Shown here piece by piece: positions 1-6,367 of a stretch of DNA of 38,887 nucleotides. The position numbers and the translations under genes are program-made. Position 1 is the first letter of the stretch, and every line of letters begins with the position of its first letter. This stretch comes from DASXRC01 sp036506495 (lineage in GTDB: Bacteria > Actinomycetota > Actinomycetes > Mycobacteriales > Micromonosporaceae), in contig DASXRQ010000113.1 in assembly GCA_036506495.1 (NCBI GenBank), forward strand, positions 1 through 38,887, read 5' to 3'. A model generated the notes under the pieces. The model did not search any database. It was given only the letters and a program-made list of their open reading frames with translations, and was not told the DNA's origin.

Positions 1-189
1 GACGTTCATCAGCGAGCGGGCGCCCACGACGAAGCCGAGGTCACGGACCGACCCGGTCAGGTCGAGCACCGCGAACGCGAGCGCGATCGGCGCGATGGAG
101 TTGCCGAGCATCGTGATGAACCGGCCGGCCGCGAGGTAGCGAAAGGGTGTGTAGCGCAGCGGCGCGAGCGCGTCCGCGCGGGCGCTCAC
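1..189 (-). CDS. MFS transporter, N-terminal part (runs off the left edge)
   Basis: Reading from GTG at 189 down to base 1 gives 63 residues with no stop. They begin MSARADALAPLRYTPFRYLA and contain a first membrane segment around GRFITMLGNSIAPIALAFAV. The pattern of a basic/aromatic start, 'FRxLxxGRFxxxLGNxIxPIALAFAVLDLTGS' and then a Gly-Ala-Arg-Ser segment is typical of enterobactin-exporter-like MFS permeases (MFS_3 type). The gene lies downstream of fadA2 on the same strand but is separated from it by two strong hairpins, so it is probably transcribed independently. The substrate cannot be told. The GTG start is chosen because the MFS-like frame begins there; no clear Shine-Dalgarno sequence is visible. 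Confidence 0.7.
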   Translation of the reverse strand, partial: MSARADALAPLRYTPFRYLAAGRFITMLGNSIAPIALAFAVLDLTGSVRDLGFVVGARSLMNV

Positions 190-210
190 CGCCCGGCCGC
201 CCTGTCCACC

Positions 211-315
211 ACGGGGGGAGCATAGCGGAGCCGCTCCCCCCGTCGATCTTGCAGTTGTGCTGCGCCATAAAGGCCGCGAATAGGATCGGACCGTCCACCA
301 CAACTGCAAGATCGC
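211..315. repeat. Two adjacent perfect inverted repeats (compound hairpin element)
   Basis: Hairpin 1: ACGGGGGGAGC (211-221) pairs perfectly with GCTCCCCCCGT (233-243); its 11-nt loop holds a nested GCGG/CCGC. Hairpin 2 starts at the next base: CGATCTTGCAGTTGTG (244-259) pairs perfectly with CACAACTGCAAGATCG (300-315) around a 40-nt loop. The pair fills the gap between the fadA2 stop and the MFS start. It may end fadA2 transcription, but there is no T-run, and the exact 16-bp arms look more like a dispersed intergenic palindromic repeat. Confidence 0.75.
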
Positions 316-332
316 GGAAACCGAGCCCGGAC

Positions 333-1631
333 CTAGCTTCGTTCGAGGATGGCGACCACGCCCTGCCCGCCGGCCGCGCAGATCGAGATGAGCCCGCGGC
401 CGGGCCGGCCGAGCGACGCGAGCAGCTTGGCGAGCGTGGCGACGATCCGGCCGCCCGTCGCCGCGAACGGGTGGCCAGCCGCGAGCGACGAACCGTTCAC
501 GTTCAGCTTCGATCGGTCGATCGATCCGAGGGGACCGTCCAGGCCCAGCCGCTCCTTGCAGAATTCGGGCGACTCCCACGCGGCCAGCGTGGCCAGCACC
601 TGCGATGCGAACGCCTCGTGCAGTTCGTAGAAGTCGAAGTCCTGCAGGGTCAGCCCGTTGCGGGCGAGCAGTCGCGGCACGGCGTACGCGGGCGCCATGA
701 GCAGCCCCTCCCCGCCGTGCACGAAGTCCACGGCGGCGGTCTCGGCGTCCACAAGGTAGGCCAGCACCGGCAGCCGGTGCTCCGCGGCCCAGTCCTCCGA
801 ACCCAGCAGCACGACGGCCGCGCCGTCGCTGAGCGGCGACGAATTGCCGGCCGTCATCGTGGCGTCCTCGCCCCGGTCGAACACCGGCTTGAGCGCCGCG
901 AGCTTCTCCAGTGAGGTGTCCGGGCGCAGGTTCTGATCCCGGGTCAGCCCGAGGTACGGCGTGAGGAGGTCGTCGAAGAACCCGCGGTCGTACGCCGCCG
1001 CGAGGTTGCCGTGTGAGTCGAGAGCGAGGGCGTCCTGGTCCTCGCGGCCGATGCCCCACTCCTTCGCGGTGATCGCGGCGTGCTCACCCATCGACAGACC
1101 CGTGCGCGGTTCCGCGTTGCGCGGGACCTCGGGCCGGAATGGCTGGGTCGGGCGCAGCCTGGTTGCCGCGCGCAGCCGACCGCCGAGTGACCGGGCCGCG
1201 TTGATCTGCAACAGCGTCCGCCGCATGTCCTCATTGACCTGCAGCGGTGCATCACTCGTCGTATCGACCCCGCCGGCGATGCCGGCCTCGACCTGGCCGA
1301 GCGCAATCTTGTTAGCAACGAGGATGGCGGCCTCTAGCCCGGTGCCGCACGCCTGCTGCACGTCGTACGCCGGCGTGTGCGGGTCGAGCCGGGACCCGAG
1401 CACGCACTCGCGGGTGAGGTTGTAGTCACGCGAGTGCTTGAGCACCGCGCCGGCCACGACCTCGCCCATCCGCTGCCCGGCCAGACCGAACCGCGCGACG
1501 AGCCCATCGATCGTGGCGGTGAGCATGTCCTGGTTGGACGCGGTCGCGTATGGGCCGTTGGAGCGGGCGAACGGGATCCGGTTGCCGCCGATGATCGCGG
1601 CACGGCGCCTGGTCTGCGCGGCTTTCGGCAC
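333..1631 (-). CDS. fadA2: Acetyl-CoA C-acyltransferase (thiolase), FadA2-type
   Basis: Thiolase of beta-oxidation or acetoacetyl-CoA turnover. The nucleophilic Cys is at about residue 95 (QQACGTGLEA), the His of GHPFAATGG at about 387 and the second catalytic Cys of SICAAGGQG at about 418. Length (432) is close to M. tuberculosis FadA2 (440). It is divergent from fabG4, as Rv0243 is from Rv0242c. Start: an upstream TTG at 1640 directly abuts the AAGGGGAG Shine-Dalgarno sequence, whereas GTG at 1631 lies 9 nt after it, so GTG is preferred; both give the same mature fold. Its promoter shares the 41-59 bp divergent region with fabG4, including a candidate TetR operator. The thiolase assignment is certain from the motifs; the FadA2 orthology rests on length and synteny. 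Confidence 0.93.
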   Translation of the reverse strand: MPKAAQTRRRAAIIGGNRIPFARSNGPYATASNQDMLTATIDGLVARFGLAGQRMGEVVAGAVLKHSRDYNLTRECVLGSRLDPHTPAYDVQQACGTGLEAAILVANKIALGQVEAGIAGGVDTTSDAPLQVNEDMRRTLLQINAARSLGGRLRAATRLRPTQPFRPEVPRNAEPRTGLSMGEHAAITAKEWGIGREDQDALALDSHGNLAAAYDRGFFDDLLTPYLGLTRDQNLRPDTSLEKLAALKPVFDRGEDATMTAGNSSPLSDGAAVVLLGSEDWAAEHRLPVLAYLVDAETAAVDFVHGGEGLLMAPAYAVPRLLARNGLTLQDFDFYELHEAFASQVLATLAAWESPEFCKERLGLDGPLGSIDRSKLNVNGSSLAAGHPFAATGGRIVATLAKLLASLGRPGRGLISICAAGGQGVVAILERS

Positions 1632-1656
1632 GTCCCTCAACTCCCCTTGCCACTAA

Positions 1657-1679
1657 GCTACTCACCGGTAGGCTACGCC
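1657..1679. promoter_or_regulatory. Divergent fadA2/fabG4 promoter with candidate TetR operator
   Basis: The segment GCTACTCACCGGTAGGCT matches the site upstream of the TetR gene (CCTACTCGCGCGTAGGGT) at 13 of 18 positions, including CTACTC and GTAGG. It has CTAC/GTAG half-sites around a central ACCGGT. TAGGCT at 1669-1674 is a good -10 hexamer six bases before the fabG4 ATG at 1681, and no Shine-Dalgarno sequence precedes that ATG, so fabG4 is probably leaderless. A repressor on this site would cover the -10 element. Confidence 0.55.
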
Positions 1680-1680
1680 T

Positions 1681-3045
1681 ATGACCGATCGGTACGCGAG
1701 CTTCGCGCGCTCCCGGCCCGGCCGGGCCCTCGTCAAGCGCCTCGGCCTGCCAAACCCGCCGCGCCTCTTCCGCTACCGACCCGGGGATCCGCTCGTGCCC
1801 GGCCCCGTCCTCGTGGACGGCGCGGCCGGCGGCCGGCTCGTGGAGGCGGTCGGCAAGCTGCTCGACGGCGCCGGCGTCGAACGCCGCGACCCGGCAGCCG
1901 AGGGCGGCCCGCTCGGCGGCGATCGGAACCCTCCCCCGGACGCCGCCCTGATCTTCGACGCAACCGGCATCGCCGACTCCAGCCACCTGCGCGCGCTGTA
2001 CGACTTCTTCCACCCGCACGCCCGCGCGCTGTACCCGTCCGGCCGGGTGATCGTCCTCGGGACCCCGCCCGAGGCGTGCGACGACCCGCGTGAGGCCACC
2101 GCCCAGCGCGCGCTCGAGGGATTCACCCGCAGCGTCGGCAAGGAGTTCGGCCGCGGCGCGACGTCTCAGCTCCTCTACGTGGCGCCCGGCGCGGAGGCGG
2201 CGATCGAGTCCACGCTTCGGTTCCTGTTGTCGGCCAGGTCGGCGTACGTCTCCGGCCAGGTCATCCGGATCGGGCCGGCCGCGGTGACCGCGCCCGCGGA
2301 CTGGGACCGTCCGCTCGACGGGAGGGTCGCGCTCGTCACCGGCGCGGCGCGCGGCATCGGCGAGGCCATCGCCCGGGTGCTCGCCCGCGACGGTGCGCAC
2401 GTGGTCTGCCTCGATGTGCCGGCCGCCGGCGACGCGCTCGCCCTCGTCGCGAACGATGTCGGCGGCTCGGCGCTGCAGCTCGACCTGACGGGCGCCGACG
2501 CGCCGGCGCGGCTCGCCGACCACCTCGGCGCGCGGCACGCCCGCCTGGACGTGGTCGTGCACAACGCGGGCATCACCCGCGACAGGACGCTCGCGAAGAT
2601 GGACGCCGCCCCGTGGGACTCCGTGCTCGACGTCAACCTGTCCAGCGTCGAGCGGGTCACCGACCGCCTGCTGTCGGACGGCATTGTCGGCGCCGGTGGC
2701 CGCGTCGTCGGGGTGTCGTCGATCGCCGGGATCGCCGGCAACCGCGGTCAGACCAACTACGCGACCTCGAAGGCCGGAGTCATCGGCCTGGTGCAGTCGA
2801 TGGCCCCGGTGCTGGCGCCGCGCGGCATCACCGTCAACGCGGTCGCGCCCGGGCACATCGAGACCGCGATGACCGCGCGGATGCCCGCCGGGCTCCGGGA
2901 GGCCAGCCGGCGGATGAACAGCATGGCGCAGGGTGGCCTGCCGGTCGACGTCGCGGAGACCATCGCCTGGTTCGCCTCCCCGGCCTCCGGCGGAGTCACC
3001 GGCAACGTCGTCCGTGTCTGCGGCCAGAGCCTGATCGGGGCGTGA
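1681..3045 (+). CDS. fabG4: High-molecular-weight 3-oxoacyl-[ACP/CoA] reductase, FabG4-type
   Basis: NADH/NADPH-dependent short-chain reductase acting on 3-oxoacyl thioesters. The 454 residues equal the length of M. tuberculosis FabG4 (Rv0242c). Residues 1-210 form the extra N-terminal flavodoxin-like domain that marks this class; the catalytic Rossmann domain follows. Visible motifs are GAARGIGE at 221-228, HNAGITRD, Ser347 in GVSSIAG, and the Tyr360-x-x-x-Lys364 pair in NYATSKAG. The ATG has no ribosome-binding site but a -10 hexamer just upstream, so leaderless initiation is likely. The stop codon at 3043-3045 abuts the htdX ATG, so the two genes are one transcription unit. Paired with FadA2 and HtdX it could form a reductase/dehydratase/thiolase set for acyl-CoA chains. 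Confidence 0.93.
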   Translation: MTDRYASFARSRPGRALVKRLGLPNPPRLFRYRPGDPLVPGPVLVDGAAGGRLVEAVGKLLDGAGVERRDPAAEGGPLGGDRNPPPDAALIFDATGIADSSHLRALYDFFHPHARALYPSGRVIVLGTPPEACDDPREATAQRALEGFTRSVGKEFGRGATSQLLYVAPGAEAAIESTLRFLLSARSAYVSGQVIRIGPAAVTAPADWDRPLDGRVALVTGAARGIGEAIARVLARDGAHVVCLDVPAAGDALALVANDVGGSALQLDLTGADAPARLADHLGARHARLDVVVHNAGITRDRTLAKMDAAPWDSVLDVNLSSVERVTDRLLSDGIVGAGGRVVGVSSIAGIAGNRGQTNYATSKAGVIGLVQSMAPVLAPRGITVNAVAPGHIETAMTARMPAGLREASRRMNSMAQGGLPVDVAETIAWFASPASGGVTGNVVRVCGQSLIGA

Positions 3046-3906
3046 ATGTTCACTGTGGAGCTTGACGGCTCACCTAGCCTCGCCCAGCTCTACCGGCGCG
3101 CGGCCCGGGACGCCGTACCCGGCCTCGGCGGCGGCCGGCCAAGCACGGTGCCCGACACCGAACTCGTCCTGCGCGGCGTCGCGGTGGATCGGGCGCGGCT
3201 CGCGGCGTACAACCGCGTCTGTGGTTTTCGGCTCTCCGACACGCTGCCCGCGACGTACCCGCACGTCCTCGCCTTCCCCGTGGCGATGCGACTCATGACG
3301 GCACCGGACTTCCCGTTCCCCGTCGTGGGGCTCGTGCACGTCGCGAACCGCATCGAGCTGGTCCGACCGATCGGCGCAGCCGAGCCGCTGGACCTCGCGA
3401 TGCACGCGGCCGGCGTGCGACCGCACGAGCGGGGGCGGCAGGTCGACCTCGTTGCCACCGCCTCGGTCGACGGCGAGGTGGTCTGGCGTTCGGCCTCGAC
3501 GTACCTGCGCCGCTCGAAGGCGCCCGGGGGCGGCGAGCGGCGCGGCGACCGTGAGCAGCCCGCGCCGCCGGCCGCATCGGCCGTGTGGCGGGTCGAGCGC
3601 CGGATCGGCAGGGAGTACGCCGACGTGTCCGGCGACCACAACCCGATCCACACGTCGCGGCTGGCCGCCCGCCTGTTCGGCTTCCCGCGGACGATCGCGC
3701 ACGGCATGTGGAGCAAGGCCCGCTGCCTGGCGGCGTTCGAGGGCCGGCTGCCCGAGGCGTACACAGTGGACGTCCAGTTCAAGGCGCCCATCCTGCTGCC
3801 CGCGCAGGTCGGCTTCTCGGCGTCCCCGGGCGAGGTGGGCGGCCATCAGTTCGCGCTCCACGACGCGCAGTCCGACAAACCACACCTGTCGGGCACCGTC
3901 ACCTGA
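3046..3906 (+). CDS. htdX: MaoC-family (R)-3-hydroxyacyl-thioester dehydratase, HtdX-like
   Basis: Double hot-dog dehydratase of 286 residues (M. tuberculosis HtdX/Rv0241c has 280). The N-terminal half is the degenerate hot-dog fold. The C-terminal half carries the hydratase-2 motif at about 197-202 (DHNPIH), followed by GFPRTIAHGMW, with Asp197 and His202 as the expected catalytic dyad. It removes water from (R)-3-hydroxyacyl thioesters, the product FabG4 would make, or hydrates enoyl thioesters in the reverse direction. The ATG follows the fabG4 stop with no spacer, so translation is probably coupled. It ends against a large hairpin that separates it from the convergent TetR gene. Family assignment is firm; the physiological direction is not visible. 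Confidence 0.9.
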   Translation: MFTVELDGSPSLAQLYRRAARDAVPGLGGGRPSTVPDTELVLRGVAVDRARLAAYNRVCGFRLSDTLPATYPHVLAFPVAMRLMTAPDFPFPVVGLVHVANRIELVRPIGAAEPLDLAMHAAGVRPHERGRQVDLVATASVDGEVVWRSASTYLRRSKAPGGGERRGDREQPAPPAASAVWRVERRIGREYADVSGDHNPIHTSRLAARLFGFPRTIAHGMWSKARCLAAFEGRLPEAYTVDVQFKAPILLPAQVGFSASPGEVGGHQFALHDAQSDKPHLSGTVT

Positions 3907-3908
3907 CT

Positions 3909-3989
3909 AAGATCCCCGCGCTCTTGCAGGGTTTGGCCTATCCGGGGCACGCCGATGCCCCAACCTGGGCAAGGTTGTGAAGGGATCTT
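3909..3989. terminator. Large imperfect hairpin between convergent htdX and TetR gene
   Basis: Outer arms AAGATCCC (3909-3916) and GGGATCTT (3982-3989) pair perfectly. An inner hairpin, GGGGCA (3944-3949) with TGCCCC (3956-3961), sits in the middle, and between them CTTGC...TTGG partly pairs with CCAACC...GCAAG. It starts three bases after the htdX stop and ends six bases before the TetR stop. Role as a bidirectional terminator is inferred from position; there is no U-tract. Confidence 0.6.
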
Positions 3990-3994
3990 GGAGG

Positions 3995-4630
3995 TCAGGG
4001 GGACGGGCGCCAGACCTCGCCGCGCAGGAGCTGGCCGGCGCCGAGCCAGGCGAGGTTCATCATCTGGTTCGCCGTCTTGTCCGGGTCGGCGTCGGGGTGC
4101 TCGGCCAGCCAGTCCGCGAGCGACTCGGTGGCGCCCACCAGGGCGTACGCCACCGCCTCGAGCTCGGTGTCGCGGACCTCGCGGCCCTCCGCGTGCAGCG
4201 CCCGGCCGAGCATGCCGGCGACGACCACGACGATGCGCGCCCGCATCGCGGCGGTCTCACCGGCGAACGGCTCCTGCCCGCGCGCCTGGCGGTACAGCAT
4301 CAACCACCCGTCCCGGTGCGCGCCCACGAAACCGAAGAACGCCCGCAGCCCGCGCCACAGCTGCTCGTCCGGCGGTAGCTCCGGCTCGACCACCCGCGCG
4401 ACCGCCTCCATGAGCCGGTCGACCTCGCGGCGCAGGCAGGCGAGGAACAGTTCCTCCTTGGTCCCCAGGTACGCGTACACCATGGGCTTCGAGATGCCGG
4501 CGTCCTCGGCGATCTCATCCACCGAGGCCGCGTGGAAACCGCGCCGGGAGAACACCTTCAGCGCGGAGTCGAGCATCTGCCGCTCGCGCACCGCGCGGGG
4601 CAGCCGTCGAAACGTCGGCGGGGTCGACAT
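3995..4630 (-). CDS. TetR-family transcriptional regulator
   Basis: Repressor of about 211 residues. The N-terminal DNA-binding domain is clear: ALKVFSRRGFHAASVDEIA, then EDAGISKPMVYAYLGTKEEL, the usual TetR helix-turn-helix and the following helix. The variable C-terminal ligand domain is alpha-helical; an acyl-CoA ligand is likely given the neighbours but not shown. Two ATGs are possible. The one at 4642 abuts the operator and has neither a ribosome site nor a -10 at leaderless distance. ATG at 4630 sits just after TAGGTA (4647-4642, minus strand), a plausible -10, so 4630 is preferred. The gene is divergent from the SCP2/acyl-CoA dehydrogenase/ligase operon and convergent with htdX, so it sits between the two lipid transcription units. 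Autoregulation is likely. Confidence 0.9.
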   Translation of the reverse strand: MSTPPTFRRLPRAVRERQMLDSALKVFSRRGFHAASVDEIAEDAGISKPMVYAYLGTKEELFLACLRREVDRLMEAVARVVEPELPPDEQLWRGLRAFFGFVGAHRDGWLMLYRQARGQEPFAGETAAMRARIVVVVAGMLGRALHAEGREVRDTELEAVAYALVGATESLADWLAEHPDADPDKTANQMMNLAWLGAGQLLRGEVWRPSP

Positions 4631-4642
4631 CCTTGCGAGCAT

Positions 4643-4676
4643 ACCTACTCGCGCGTAGGGTTACGCACGAGTAGGT
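4643..4676. promoter_or_regulatory. 34-bp dyad: TetR operator with two divergent -10 elements
   Basis: Perfect 9-bp arms ACCTACTCG (4643-4651) and CGAGTAGGT (4668-4676) enclose a second perfect pair, GCGTA (4653-4657) and TACGC (4662-4666). In all 28 of 34 bases are symmetric. The two outer arms also supply the likely -10 hexamers: TAGGTT (4672-4677) towards the SCP2 gene and TAGGTA (4647-4642) towards the TetR gene. A protein bound here would block both. A related site lies in the fadA2/fabG4 gap (1657-1679). Confidence 0.7.
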
Positions 4677-4698
4677 TGCCGAGCCGGAAGGCGTGCCC

Positions 4699-5151
4699 AT
4701 GACCGAGCCCAACCTGTCCGACTTCTCGTCGGTCGACCCGAAGCAGTTCGCCCAGCTCGTCAAGTCGACGCCGGACCAGACGCTCACGAGCGTGATGCAG
4801 AGCGAACAGCGCGGCAAGATTCTCGAGGCGGTGTTCGACCGGATGCCAACCCTGTTCCGGTCCGACCGGGCGGGCGCGACGAACGCGGTCATCCACTGGA
4901 ACATCACCGACCGACCGGACGGCGGTGTCGACACCTACCAGCTGGTCATCGAGGATGGCACCTGCGTGCTCTCGCCGTCGCCCGATCGGGATCCGAAGCT
5001 GTCGTTGACGCTGGGCCCGGTCGACTTTCTCAAGGTCGTCTCTGGCAGCGGCAACCCCGTGATGATGTTCATGACCGGCAAGCTGAAGGCCAAGGGTGAC
5101 CTCGGCCTGGCCGCGAACATCGCGAACCTCTTCGACATCCCCAAGGCCTGA
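4699..5151 (+). CDS. SCP2 sterol-binding domain protein
   Basis: Single-domain SCP-2-like lipid carrier of 150 residues. The central part, with VIHWNITDRPDGGVDTYQL, then LSPSPDRDPKLSLTLG and FLKVVSGSGNPVMMFMTGKL with KAKGDLGLAANI near the end, is the standard SCP2 pattern of a five-stranded sheet plus a hydrophobic tunnel. It probably presents or buffers long acyl-CoAs or sterols for the enzymes encoded next to it. Start: GTG at 4693 is in frame, but GGAAGG at 4686-4691 has ideal spacing to ATG at 4699. First gene of an operon; the stop overlaps the gap of one base before the acyl-CoA dehydrogenase ATG. Confidence 0.88.
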   Translation: MTEPNLSDFSSVDPKQFAQLVKSTPDQTLTSVMQSEQRGKILEAVFDRMPTLFRSDRAGATNAVIHWNITDRPDGGVDTYQLVIEDGTCVLSPSPDRDPKLSLTLGPVDFLKVVSGSGNPVMMFMTGKLKAKGDLGLAANIANLFDIPKA

Positions 5152-5152
5152 C

Positions 5153-6367
5153 ATGCCCGAGTTCTCGCTCGACCTCACCGAGGAACAGCGGGACCTCCGC
5201 GACTGGGTGCATGGCTTCGCGGCCGAGGTGGTGCGGCCGGCCGCCGCCGACTGGGACGCCCGCGAGGAGACGCCCTGGCCGGTCATTCAGGAGGCGGCGA
5301 AGGTCGGGCTGTACGGCTTCGAGTTCCTCGCCACCGCCTGGGCCGACCCGTCCGGACTCTCGCTCTGCCTCGCGAGCGAGGAGCTGTTCTGGGGCGACGC
5401 GGGGATCGGACTGTCCATCATGGGCACCGGGCTCGCGGTCGCCGCCATCTACGGCGCGGGCACGCCGGACCAGCTGGTCGAGTGGGTGCCGCCGTGCTTC
5501 GGCACCGTCGACGAGCCGGCCGTCGCGGCGTTCTGCAGCACCGAGCCGGAAGCCGGCTCCGACGTCGGCGCGATGCGCACCCGCGCGGTGTACGACCTAG
5601 CCGCCGACGAGTGGGTGCTGACCGGGCAGAAGGCGTACGCCACGAACGGCGGCATCGCCGCGGTCCACGTCGTGACCGCGAGCGTGGACCCGTCGCTCGG
5701 CACCCGCGGCCAGGCGGCGTTCGTCGTGCCGCCGGGCACCACCGGGCTGGTCGCGACGAAGAAGCTCCGCAAGCTCGGGCTGCGCGCCTCGCACACCGCG
5801 GATGTCTTCCTCGACGAGGTGCGCGTGGCCGGACGCTGCCTGCTCGGCGGTCGGGAGGCGCTGCTGGACAGGCTCGAGCGCGCACGGTCCGGGCAGCCGG
5901 CCGCGTCCCAGGCCGCGATGCGCACGTTCGAGCTGTCCCGGCCGACCGTCGGCGCCCAGGCGATCGGGATCGCGCGCGCGGCGTACGAGTACGCCCTCGA
6001 GTACGCCAAGACCCGCGTCCAGTTCGGCCGCCCGATCATCGAGAACCAGGCGATCGCGTTCGCCCTCGCGGACATGAAGACGGAGATCGACGCCGCCCGG
6101 CTGCTCGTCTGGCGAGCCGCCTGGATGGGCAAGAACAACCGGCCGTTCACCGCCGGTGAGGGTTCGATGTCCAAGCTCAAGGCCGGCGAGGTCGCCGTCG
6201 CGGTGACCGAGAAGGCCGTGCAGATCCTCGGCGGTGCGGGCTTCCTGCGGGAGCACCCGGTCGAGCGCTGGTACCGGGACGCGAAGATCTACACGATCTT
6301 CGAGGGCACGTCGGAGATCCAGCGCCTCGTGGTGGCGCGCGCGATCTCGGGCGTACCGATCCGTTGA
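5153..6367 (+). CDS. Acyl-CoA dehydrogenase
   Basis: FAD-dependent desaturase of acyl-CoAs, 404 residues (family usually 380-400). The N-terminal helical domain begins MPEFSLDLTEEQRDLRDWVH. The middle beta domain holds FCSTEPEAGSDVGAMRTRA and the flavin-contacting WVLTGQKAYATNG. The C-terminal helical domain has FGRPIIENQAIAFALADM and ILGGAGFLREHPVERWYRDA, then IFEGTSEIQR, where Glu384 is the expected catalytic base. ATG at 5153 is chosen because it follows AAGG and lies two bases after the SCP2 stop; the longer frame from 5096 would overlap SCP2. Coupled to the downstream ligase by a TTGA overlap. Substrate class unknown; the SCP2 partner suggests long-chain or sterol-derived acyl groups. 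Confidence 0.93.
   Translation: MPEFSLDLTEEQRDLRDWVHGFAAEVVRPAAADWDAREETPWPVIQEAAKVGLYGFEFLATAWADPSGLSLCLASEELFWGDAGIGLSIMGTGLAVAAIYGAGTPDQLVEWVPPCFGTVDEPAVAAFCSTEPEAGSDVGAMRTRAVYDLAADEWVLTGQKAYATNGGIAAVHVVTASVDPSLGTRGQAAFVVPPGTTGLVATKKLRKLGLRASHTADVFLDEVRVAGRCLLGGREALLDRLERARSGQPAASQAAMRTFELSRPTVGAQAIGIARAAYEYALEYAKTRVQFGRPIIENQAIAFALADMKTEIDAARLLVWRAAWMGKNNRPFTAGEGSMSKLKAGEVAVAVTEKAVQILGGAGFLREHPVERWYRDAKIYTIFEGTSEIQRLVVARAISGVPIR

Noticed and set aside
41..301. Minus-strand 86-codon frame over the left-edge repeats
   Set aside because: The MFS-like N-terminus lies in another frame of the same strand and the ORF crosses both hairpins.
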